A stretch of 11,323 nt of DNA from contig JAGOIO010000023.1 of NCBI GenBank assembly GCA_017995595.1, positions 1 through 11,323 of the forward strand. Direction: 5' to 3'. Position 1 is the first letter of the stretch. Each line of letters opens with the position of its first letter. Positions 1-5,889 of the stretch are shown piece by piece. A program made the translations under genes and the position numbers. This DNA is from a bacterium. Its GTDB lineage: Bacteria > Cyanobacteriota > Vampirovibrionia > Gastranaerophilales > Gastranaerophilaceae. The notes beneath the pieces were generated by a model, which saw nothing but the letters and a program-made list of their open reading frames with translations, searched no databases and was not told where the DNA came from.

Positions 1-64
1 GAAGTAAAATTATACCTGCAATAAAAATTAAAACCGTATATCCTAAAAATTTTCGCAAATTCAT
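1..64 (-). CDS. N-terminus of a membrane or secreted protein, cut by left edge
   Basis: An open frame on the minus strand starts at ATG 64-62 and runs off the window. The 21 visible residues begin MNLRKFLGYTVLIF and continue IAGIILL: a short positive N-region (Arg4, Lys5) followed by an unbroken hydrophobic stretch. This is typical of a signal peptide or first transmembrane helix. The rest is outside the window, so no family can be named. No Shine-Dalgarno sequence precedes the ATG. A TACAAT hexamer on the same strand places a predicted transcription start on the A of the ATG, so a leaderless mRNA is possible. An alternative ATG at 80-78 in another frame also stays open but gives a much less protein-like N-terminus. 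The gene is divergent from dnaB. Confidence 0.5.
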   Translation of the reverse strand, partial: MNLRKFLGYTVLIFIAGIILL

Positions 65-70
65 ATTGAA

Positions 71-101
71 ATTGTAGCATGAATATTAAAGCTTATTGCA
101 A
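71..101 (-). promoter_or_regulatory. Candidate promoter for the left-edge gene
   Basis: Read on the minus strand, TTGCAA (101-96) is followed after 19 nt by TACAAT (76-71), a 5/6 match to the -10 consensus. The +1 would fall at about 64, the first base of the predicted start codon. The -35 match is only 4/6 and the spacer is at the long end, so this is a weak call. TTGCAA is its own reverse complement, so the same six bases could serve as -35 for the opposing dnaB promoter. Confidence 0.3.
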
Positions 102-124
102 GTTCATTTTTTTTTTGGTTTAAT
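96..124 (+). promoter_or_regulatory. dnaB: Candidate dnaB promoter
   Basis: TTGCAA (96-101, 4/6 to the -35 consensus) and TTTAAT (119-124, 5/6 to the -10 consensus) are separated by exactly 17 nt. The spacer contains a run of ten T residues. The predicted start near 131 would give a leader of about 47 nt before the TTG start of dnaB. The region is so AT-rich that chance matches are common. A second -10-like hexamer, TATTAT at 145-150, lacks a good -35. Confidence 0.35.
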
Positions 125-177
125 TGTATTAAAATATTGAGTAGTATTATGGAATAGTATTCGAGAAAGGTCTTACT

Positions 178-1560
178 TTGGCAGGAAATGCACAAAAATT
201 AAAAGAACAAAACGCAAATTTAGTACCTCAAAACATTGAGGCAGAAGAAGCTGTATTGGGTGCAATTCTTGTAAATCCAAATACTTTGAGTAAAGTAGTT
301 GAATTTTTAGTACCTGAAAGTTTTTATAAACCTGCTCATAGATACGTTTATGAAGCTATGGTTCAATTATTTAACCAAAACGAGCGAATTGATATCGTTT
401 CTGTTTCAGATGTTTTGAATATGAATTCTAAGTTGGAATTGGTTGGTGGAAGAGCGTTTGTAAATGATTTATGTTTTAAGACAATAACTACTGCAAATAT
501 TGAATATTATGCAAAAATTGTTCAGGAAAAATCTGTAAAAAGAGCATTAATCAATGCGGGTTCTGAAATAGTTTCTTTCGGCTATGACTTAAATCCTACA
601 GATGAGTCCTTGGATAAGGCGGAAAGAATGATTTTTGATATTGCATCTCAAAAAGCTACAAAAGATATGTCTCATGTAAAAGATTTAGTTTTGCAAAGTT
701 ATGAAAAAATAGAGTATCGTTATAACCACAGAGACGAACTTACAGGTGTTGAAACAGGTTTTTATGACTTGGATTCTATGACAAGCGGACTTCAAAAATC
801 TGATTTAATAATTCTTGCTGCACGTCCGTCAATGGGAAAAACAGCTTTTGCACTAAATATAGCACAGAATGTTGCTCTAAGAGCGAAAGTTCCGGTTGCT
901 ATATTTTCTCTTGAAATGTCAAAGGAACAGTTGGTTCAACGTATGTTATGTTCTGAAGCGGAAGTTGATACGCAAAGACTTCGTACAGGACACATGCAAA
1001 GTAAAGACTGGGAAAAACTTGCAAATGCGATGAATGATTTTGCGGAAGCTCCTATTTATATTGATGATTCTGGTGGGTGCAGTTTGACTGATATTAGGGC
1101 AAAATGCCGAAGACTTGCCATGGAAGAGAAAAACCTCGGACTTATCGTTATTGACTATCTTCAATTAATGGAAGGTAGTGGCAGAGAAGATCGTATGCAA
1201 CAAATTTCTTCAATATCAAGAGGATTAAAAACCCTTGCAAGAGAACTCGATGTTCCTGTAATTGCTCTTTCTCAGCTTTCTCGTGCTGTTGAACAAAGAA
1301 ACGACCACCGACCAATGCTTTCTGACTTGAGAGAATCAGGTGCGATTGAACAGGACGCTGATATCGTTATGTTTATTTATCGTGATGATTACTATAACAG
1401 AGAAGAGGGCGATGATGAAGCTCCTAAGGCTACAGGTAAAGAGGGTAAATCTGAGATTATTATCGCAAAACAAAGAAACGGCCCTGTTGGAACTTTTGAA
1501 CTTCTTTTCCAAGGAAGTATTACAAAATTCAAAAATCCGATTAAAACGGATACTTTTTAG
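178..1560 (+). CDS. dnaB: Replicative DNA helicase DnaB
   Basis: Hexameric ATP-dependent 5'-3' helicase that unwinds DNA at the replication fork and works with DnaG primase. The 460 residues match the family's usual length and no intein is present. The N-terminal DnaB domain (about 14-115) begins with PQNIEAEEAVLGAI. A linker leads to the RecA-like C-terminal domain (about 180-455). Visible motifs are Walker A ARPSMGKT (215-222), the catalytic glutamate E246 in SLEMSKEQ, Walker B LIVIDYLQL (322-330, D326), the SQLSRAVEQR segment (365-374), SDLRESGAIEQDAD (382-395), and the KQR motif at 431-433 whose Arg433 is the expected arginine finger. The start is TTG at 178, chosen because GAGAAAGG (163-170) lies 7 nt upstream and the conserved N-terminus follows at once. 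The next gene starts 23 nt downstream, so the two are probably co-transcribed. Confidence 0.98.
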   Translation: MAGNAQKLKEQNANLVPQNIEAEEAVLGAILVNPNTLSKVVEFLVPESFYKPAHRYVYEAMVQLFNQNERIDIVSVSDVLNMNSKLELVGGRAFVNDLCFKTITTANIEYYAKIVQEKSVKRALINAGSEIVSFGYDLNPTDESLDKAERMIFDIASQKATKDMSHVKDLVLQSYEKIEYRYNHRDELTGVETGFYDLDSMTSGLQKSDLIILAARPSMGKTAFALNIAQNVALRAKVPVAIFSLEMSKEQLVQRMLCSEAEVDTQRLRTGHMQSKDWEKLANAMNDFAEAPIYIDDSGGCSLTDIRAKCRRLAMEEKNLGLIVIDYLQLMEGSGREDRMQQISSISRGLKTLARELDVPVIALSQLSRAVEQRNDHRPMLSDLRESGAIEQDADIVMFIYRDDYYNREEGDDEAPKATGKEGKSEIIIAKQRNGPVGTFELLFQGSITKFKNPIKTDTF

Positions 1561-1583
1561 AACTGAAAATAAAGGAATAATTT

Positions 1584-2021
1584 ATGAAAAAATTACTAAT
1601 TGCTTTATCATTGATTTTATTATCAACAAGCACAGTTTGTGCAAGACCGTGGGACGGTGCTAATTACAGAGGTGAAAAGTATATTTACAATGTAGGAAAT
1701 AAAGTTGATACGTTTACTGTTGTTCCTGTTGTAAGTTTTGAGTCTGTAAGAACAACCGTTGAAGCTAAAATCAGATCTAATTGGATTCCACCTAAATCTT
1801 CAAAGAATAAACATGCTGTAGTTTTGGTGAAAATCGCAAAAGATGGAAAGTTGATTTCTGCAAGATTACTTGAACCGTCTGGAAATGCAGATTTTGACAA
1901 TTCTATAAAAAATGCTATTTTAAAATCTACTCCGTTTCAGGCTTTACCTGATACGTTTGAAGGTAATTACGCCGAATTCCAATACACATTTAAGTATAGT
2001 CCTTTGCTAAAGGCTCTATAA
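1584..2021 (+). CDS. Exported TonB/TolA C-terminal-domain-like protein
   Basis: A small exported protein of 145 residues. Residues 1-20 form a signal peptide (Lys2-Lys3, then a Leu/Ile-rich core) with a good signal-peptidase I site after VCA. The Cys at 19 is not in a proper lipobox, so a lipoprotein is unlikely. Residues about 52-140 resemble the TonB/TolA C-terminal fold: an amphipathic helix ending in SNWIPP, a strand AVVLVKIAKDGKL, then the hallmark RLLEPSGNADFDNSIKNAI and a TPFQALP turn before a last strand. It lacks the long Pro-rich or helical spanning region of true TonB or TolA, so it is a stand-alone periplasmic version whose partner is unknown. AAAGGA (1571-1576) is its ribosome binding site. 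It lies 23 nt after dnaB, with no evident functional link, and a terminator follows. Confidence 0.8.
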   Translation: MKKLLIALSLILLSTSTVCARPWDGANYRGEKYIYNVGNKVDTFTVVPVVSFESVRTTVEAKIRSNWIPPKSSKNKHAVVLVKIAKDGKLISARLLEPSGNADFDNSIKNAILKSTPFQALPDTFEGNYAEFQYTFKYSPLLKAL

Positions 2022-2035
2022 ATTTTGAATTTATA

Positions 2036-2075
2036 AAAAAACAGGTGCAAAGCTTTTGCTTTGCACCTGTTTTTT
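2036..2075. terminator. Bidirectional intrinsic terminator
   Basis: A perfect 12-bp inverted repeat, ACAGGTGCAAAG (2041-2052) and CTTTGCACCTGT (2059-2070), encloses the 6-nt loop CTTTTG. It is flanked by A5 (2036-2040) and T5 (2071-2075), so the transcript of either strand gives a hairpin followed by a U tract. It lies between the convergent TonB/TolA-C-like gene and the PEP carboxykinase gene and should end both transcripts. Confidence 0.93.
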
Positions 2076-2087
2076 CTTCTTAGTTTT

Positions 2088-3728
2088 TTATATTTCGTTA
2101 ATTACTCTTTCAAGAGCTTCAAGAGCATCTGGTGGAAGTTTATCCATTCCACCTTTTTCTGTATCTCTTGATTTTACGAAGTTTATTCTGTCTTGCATTC
2201 TTTTCTTAAATTCTTCTGCGTATTCTGAATTTGAAAAATCTGCATTAAATCCTTCAACTTTCATTATTTGAATATCGGTTAAATTTCCCCATTTCTCAAA
2301 TTGAGCTTTTCTTTCTGCAATTTTTTCTAAAATATCCAAAGTATCTTCTTTTTTAACTTTTTTACCCATAAATTCACCGGTATTTAAAATGTAGCAATCG
2401 ACTCCGTCAGAAATAAGTTGTTTAAATCTTTCATAGTCAACAGTAAGCGGGTAAACTCTAAATGGATTAGCATAAGGTTCAACAACAAGTGCATTCGGGT
2501 CAACGCCTTCTGCAAGTCGTTCTGCTGAAGTTCTTTTAGTTGCAAGAGTTGCACCCATTGTTGCACCCAAAGATGCACCTGAAAGCTTTACAACAGGTGG
2601 AAGAGTCGGGTCTTTCATTAGCCAAAATATAGCATTAATCGGTTCATCAATCCTATCAACTCTGTTTGGAGACCATAATTTTGACTTAACTGCACGACCG
2701 TTGCCGTTTCTTATATCTTCTGTAACTGAATAAATTTTTCCGTCAGGACCTTGAACTGCTCCGGCATTTTGCTGGGTTAAAATATATTTGTTATCTTCAC
2801 AACCAAGTGGATAATCTGCGGTTTTGTCAAAATATGCAGGTTCAAGTGCGATTGAATATTTTTTATCAGCATTAATTATAAATGCATCATCGTGAAGAAC
2901 CGTAATATCATATTTTCCACCATGTTTTGCATGTGTTATTGTCGATTTTCCAGAGCCTGAAAGTCCGAATACTGCGGCTTGGAAAGATTTGCCGTCCAAG
3001 TTATATTTTTTCATTCCTCCATGGCATGATGCGTAACCGTTTCTTGCTGCACAACCCCAAGCAAGTGTTAATGTGCCTTTTTTGTGTTCTCCAAAATATC
3101 TCATTCCCAAAATAGCCGCACAATTATGTTCAGGGTCAAAGAATGTTAATCCGTACGGGTAATCAGGGTGTTTCCAATCAGGGTCTGAAAATACGAAGAT
3201 GTCTGCTTCATCAAGTTTTCTTGAATTTTCATACATTTTTGCATAATCTTTGTTTATATATTGAAAATTTAGCAACCAAGAATACATAACATTCTCAAAG
3301 CCTTCAGGGATTAGTAAATGAGCTTTCACCATAAAGTCTTTTTCTAATCCGACAACAGCTTCTGCCTTATACATTTTTTTGTAACGAGATTGGTAAACTG
3401 CTTCTCTTAAAATCGGAAGTAGCTTTTTTAAATCACATTTAGCTTCACCTGCAATATTTCTTGCGGCTGCACATCTTCCTACGACCTCTCCGTCATCAAA
3501 CAGAAGCTGATTAGAACCTTTTGGTAAACCTAATTTTTCAGGTTTAAAAACGGGCATTCCTGTAAGTTCAATCGTCGCAGGGCTATTCTTTGCAAGTTCA
3601 TAAGCAACTTTTAAATCTTTAATAGGAACTACGTTGTTTGCAAAAAATGGAGCAGTAATTGTTGCTCGTGCTGCAGAAGTTTTAGCTTTTAACTTTTCAG
3701 CATTATCAAAATATTCGATTGTTGACAT
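2088..3728 (-). CDS. pckA: Phosphoenolpyruvate carboxykinase (ATP type), divergent
   Basis: Predicted to interconvert oxaloacetate plus ATP with phosphoenolpyruvate, CO2 and ADP in the cytosol. It would serve gluconeogenesis or, in a fermenter, ATP-forming carboxylation of PEP. It has 546 residues, near the usual size for ATP-type enzymes, but is clearly divergent. Against the E. coli enzyme from memory, the active-site positions can be followed: substrate Arg as R85 in VVGRCAAARN; Tyr and metal-ligand Lys as Y211 and K217 in YFGEHKKG; metal-ligand His as H236 in ASCHGG; the P-loop GLSGSGKST (255-263, normally GLSGTGKTT); the acidic pair D280-D281 in LHDDAF; and an Arg near R356. Start ATG 3728 has AGAGGA (3740-3735) 6 nt upstream. 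It follows the PfkB kinase by 18 nt and ends at a strong terminator, so it is the last gene of that operon. Nucleotide preference (ATP rather than GTP) is inferred from the subfamily. Confidence 0.85.
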   Translation of the reverse strand: MSTIEYFDNAEKLKAKTSAARATITAPFFANNVVPIKDLKVAYELAKNSPATIELTGMPVFKPEKLGLPKGSNQLLFDDGEVVGRCAAARNIAGEAKCDLKKLLPILREAVYQSRYKKMYKAEAVVGLEKDFMVKAHLLIPEGFENVMYSWLLNFQYINKDYAKMYENSRKLDEADIFVFSDPDWKHPDYPYGLTFFDPEHNCAAILGMRYFGEHKKGTLTLAWGCAARNGYASCHGGMKKYNLDGKSFQAAVFGLSGSGKSTITHAKHGGKYDITVLHDDAFIINADKKYSIALEPAYFDKTADYPLGCEDNKYILTQQNAGAVQGPDGKIYSVTEDIRNGNGRAVKSKLWSPNRVDRIDEPINAIFWLMKDPTLPPVVKLSGASLGATMGATLATKRTSAERLAEGVDPNALVVEPYANPFRVYPLTVDYERFKQLISDGVDCYILNTGEFMGKKVKKEDTLDILEKIAERKAQFEKWGNLTDIQIMKVEGFNADFSNSEYAEEFKKRMQDRINFVKSRDTEKGGMDKLPPDALEALERVINEI

Positions 3729-3746
3729 TTTTAATCCTCTTTTTTA

Positions 3747-4805
3747 TTATTTACATTCACCTGATAAGTACGTATAATCAGGATTTTCTTTCAAAACCTT
3801 TTCGATTTCTTCAAAACTCATAAAGCCTTCACTTGCTCCGAAGTGAGAAACAACAGAACTTGAGTTTACGGAAGCATACATCATAGATTTTCCTATGTCA
3901 AATCCCTTTTGAACGTAGCAAGCTGAGAACGTTGAAGCAAATGCATCGCCTGCTCCAAGTGTTGAAATTACTTCAGATTCAAAAGTCGGACACTTGAAGA
4001 AAGTCTTTCCGTCGTATGCGTAAGCTCCTCTTCCACCATCTGTAATTACAATAATTTGTTTTTCATTTATTTTTAATTTTTTAAGCATTTCTTGAATGTC
4101 AGGGTGAATAAATTCGCAAGAGAATTTTTCAGTTCTTGTGTCAGGTCTTACTTGAATTTTAGTACACATACAAGCTTCTTCTTTGTTCATAACAACGACG
4201 TTTGCCATATCAACAATTTTTTTTATGTATTCAAAACCTTTCTTAAGACTTGTTGTTCCTGCGTTAAAGCAAACTTGAACTCCATTTTCTTTAGCGAATT
4301 CAACAACTTTTTGCAAAACCCTGTTGGACTCTCCTGAAAGTGGTGCCATATAAAGCATTTTAGCATTTTTTATTGCTTCATAATCTATTTCTGAATTTTT
4401 TAAAGTTGCATTTGCTCCACGTTGAGCAAGAACTGTTCTATCGCCTTGAAAACTTAGTAAAATTATTGAAAATCCTGTTGATACAGTATTTACTTGAATT
4501 ATTGTAGAAAGGTCAAGTGTGCTTTTCCCTAAAACTTCCAAAACTCCTTTAGAATAAATATCATCACCTATTTTGCAAATAGCACTTGTTTTAAAACCTA
4601 AATTTGCAAAATTTAGAGCGGTGTTTACTCCGCCTCCGCCTACGTTTGATGCGAATGATGAAATTTCCATCTTAGAACCGTAAGGGTAGCACATAAAGTC
4701 TAAGCTTTTGTCTTTTGCTGCAACTGAAACTATACGAGCATCTTCGCATTCAACAAAAACGTCCATTGTTGCACTTCCTATTGTAATTACTTCTGAATTC
4801 GTCAT
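3747..4805 (-). CDS. PfkB/ribokinase-family kinase, substrate unknown
   Basis: ATP-dependent kinase of the PfkB/ribokinase superfamily that phosphorylates a sugar or nucleoside hydroxyl. The 352 residues are slightly longer than a typical ribokinase. Visible motifs are the N-terminal VITIGSATMDVFV (6-18), the Gly-rich substrate motif GGGGVNTALNFANLG (56-70), NKEE at 207-210 (the N-x-x-E motif), VITDGGRGAY (253-262), and the C-terminal signature TLGAGDAFAS (282-291) with D287 as catalytic base and GAGD as anion hole. Residues 20-50, between the first strand and the Gly-rich motif, form a longer lid than in ribokinase. Residues 212-235 may be a further insertion. The substrate cannot be read from sequence: ribose, fructose, nucleosides and ketodeoxy sugars are all phosphorylated within this family. 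ATG 4805 has GGAG (4820-4817) 11 nt upstream. It is the first gene of a two-gene operon with the PEP carboxykinase. Confidence 0.88.
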   Translation of the reverse strand: MTNSEVITIGSATMDVFVECEDARIVSVAAKDKSLDFMCYPYGSKMEISSFASNVGGGGVNTALNFANLGFKTSAICKIGDDIYSKGVLEVLGKSTLDLSTIIQVNTVSTGFSIILLSFQGDRTVLAQRGANATLKNSEIDYEAIKNAKMLYMAPLSGESNRVLQKVVEFAKENGVQVCFNAGTTSLKKGFEYIKKIVDMANVVVMNKEEACMCTKIQVRPDTRTEKFSCEFIHPDIQEMLKKLKINEKQIIVITDGGRGAYAYDGKTFFKCPTFESEVISTLGAGDAFASTFSACYVQKGFDIGKSMMYASVNSSSVVSHFGASEGFMSFEEIEKVLKENPDYTYLSGECK

Positions 4806-4858
4806 TTTCTTTTATTCTCCACTTGACTCTTTTATCTTAAAAATTTTTCTTTGCTCGT

Positions 4859-4880
4859 TAAAATTCTACCACGAATTTTA
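4859..4880. repeat. Perfect 8-6-8 inverted repeat at the end of the recombinase gene
   Basis: TAAAATTC (4859-4866) and GAATTTTA (4873-4880) are perfect inverted copies around TACCAC. The outer arm includes the stop codon of the recombinase gene (4880-4878), and the repeat lies 54 nt before the PfkB kinase start. It could form an AT-rich hairpin in the recombinase transcript or bind a dimeric protein. No U tract follows, so it is not a convincing terminator. Confidence 0.4.
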
Positions 4881-5786
4881 TGCTCTAGGGTGAGCTTCGT
4901 TGTAAACCTCTTTCATGTGTTGCGTTGACACATGTGTATAGATTTGTGTATTCGAAATGCTTGAATGCCCTAAAAGCTCTTGTACAACTCTTAAATCTGC
5001 TCCGTTTTCTATTAAATGTGTTGCAAAACTGTGTCTGAAAACGTGTGGGGTTACATGTTTTGGAAGTTCTATTTTTTCAACAATTTCATTTATGACATTT
5101 CTTATAGTTTTATTTTGAAGTCGATATCCTGTATTATTTATAAAAACAGGCGTAGAATCAGTTATATCTTCGAGTCTGAAACCTTTTGCGACAAGTGAAC
5201 GTGCTGTATCAATATATCGTTGAAGATATTTCTTTGCTCGTTCTGAAACAAGTACAATTCGTTCTTTTGCACCTTTTCCGAAAACTGTTATTTCATTATT
5301 TTCTAAATTAAGGTCTCCAAAATTTAATCCGCTAAGTTCAGAAACTCTCATTCCTGTTGCCCAAAGTAGCTCTAGAATGGCTCTATTTCTAAATCCTGCC
5401 GGTGTTTCCATCGGCGTACCGTTTAATATCTTTTCAACTTCTTCAGGTGTTAAAAATTTTGGTAAAGATTTTGGTCTTTTGGGTGAAGCTAAATTCTCCG
5501 CAGGGTTACTATCTACAAGTCTTTCTCTAAATAAATATTTGTAGAATGTCCTGATTGATGCTATTTTTCGTGCAATAGTAGTCTTTTTGTAATCGAATTT
5601 TTGTATAAAATGTAAGTATTCTCGTACTTTTTGATAATTTACACTTGTACAGTCTTCCTCATCAAGCCAAATTAAAAAGCTTAAAACATCTGAACAGTAT
5701 GCTCGAGCTGTATATTTTGAGTAATTTCTCTCCACTATTAAATATGACTTGAATTTGTCTAAATCTAATTTTGAATTTTTGTTCAA
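4878..5786 (-). CDS. xerC: Tyrosine recombinase, XerC/XerD type
   Basis: Site-specific tyrosine recombinase of 302 residues, the normal Xer length. Its expected job is resolving chromosome dimers at a dif site during division. The SAM-like DNA-binding domain covers about 9-95 (YLIVERNYSKYTARAYCSDV). The catalytic domain covers about 108-295. All six catalytic positions are present: R147 in ATGMRVSEL, K171 in FGKGAKER, H248 and R251 in PHVFRHSFATH, H274 in LLGHSSIS, and nucleophile Y283 in TQIYTHV. It ends in the Xer-typical HPRA. The C-terminus mixes XerC-like (HSFATH, QHMKEVYNEAHPRA) and XerD-like (NGADLRVVQ) features, so the symbol is tentative and a single-Xer system is possible. The start is TTG 5786; AGG (5797-5795) lies 8 nt upstream. 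No integrase arm domain or attachment-site repeat is seen, which favours a housekeeping enzyme over a phage integrase. Confidence 0.92.
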   Translation of the reverse strand: MNKNSKLDLDKFKSYLIVERNYSKYTARAYCSDVLSFLIWLDEEDCTSVNYQKVREYLHFIQKFDYKKTTIARKIASIRTFYKYLFRERLVDSNPAENLASPKRPKSLPKFLTPEEVEKILNGTPMETPAGFRNRAILELLWATGMRVSELSGLNFGDLNLENNEITVFGKGAKERIVLVSERAKKYLQRYIDTARSLVAKGFRLEDITDSTPVFINNTGYRLQNKTIRNVINEIVEKIELPKHVTPHVFRHSFATHLIENGADLRVVQELLGHSSISNTQIYTHVSTQHMKEVYNEAHPRA

Positions 5787-5808
5787 TTTTGTTGCCTATC
5801 TTTACAAT

Positions 5809-5837
5809 TTTACATTTTACTGAAAGTATTATACAAT
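5809..5837 (+). promoter_or_regulatory. Promoter of the TPR gene
   Basis: TTTACA (5809-5814) and TACAAT (5832-5837) are each 5/6 matches to the -35 and -10 consensus and are separated by exactly 17 nt. The predicted start is near 5844, giving a leader of about 46 nt before the ATG at 5890. The -10 overlaps the -10 of the divergent recombinase promoter. Confidence 0.65.
5828..5833 (-). promoter_or_regulatory. Candidate -10 element for the recombinase gene
   Basis: On the minus strand these bases read TATAAT, a perfect -10 consensus. The predicted start near 5821 leaves a leader of about 35 nt before the TTG at 5786. The bases 16-18 nt upstream do not resemble a -35, so the promoter is either weak or activator-dependent. 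It shares bases with the opposing TPR-gene -10. Confidence 0.45.
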
Positions 5838-5889
5838 ATTTTATAAAAGTAGGCTTAATTTTTACATTACGTGAAGGCAGGAAAGAATA

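Noticed and set aside
1340..1663. Open frame of 107 codons on the plus strand overlapping the end of dnaB and the next gene
   Set aside because: It overlaps two well-supported genes in a different frame and has no ribosome binding site or recognisable sequence; it is a shadow frame.
4878..5889. The tyrosine recombinase as an integrase marking a mobile element
   Set aside because: Size and C-terminus are Xer-like, neighbours are metabolic and housekeeping genes, and no flanking direct repeats, tRNA end or phage genes are visible.
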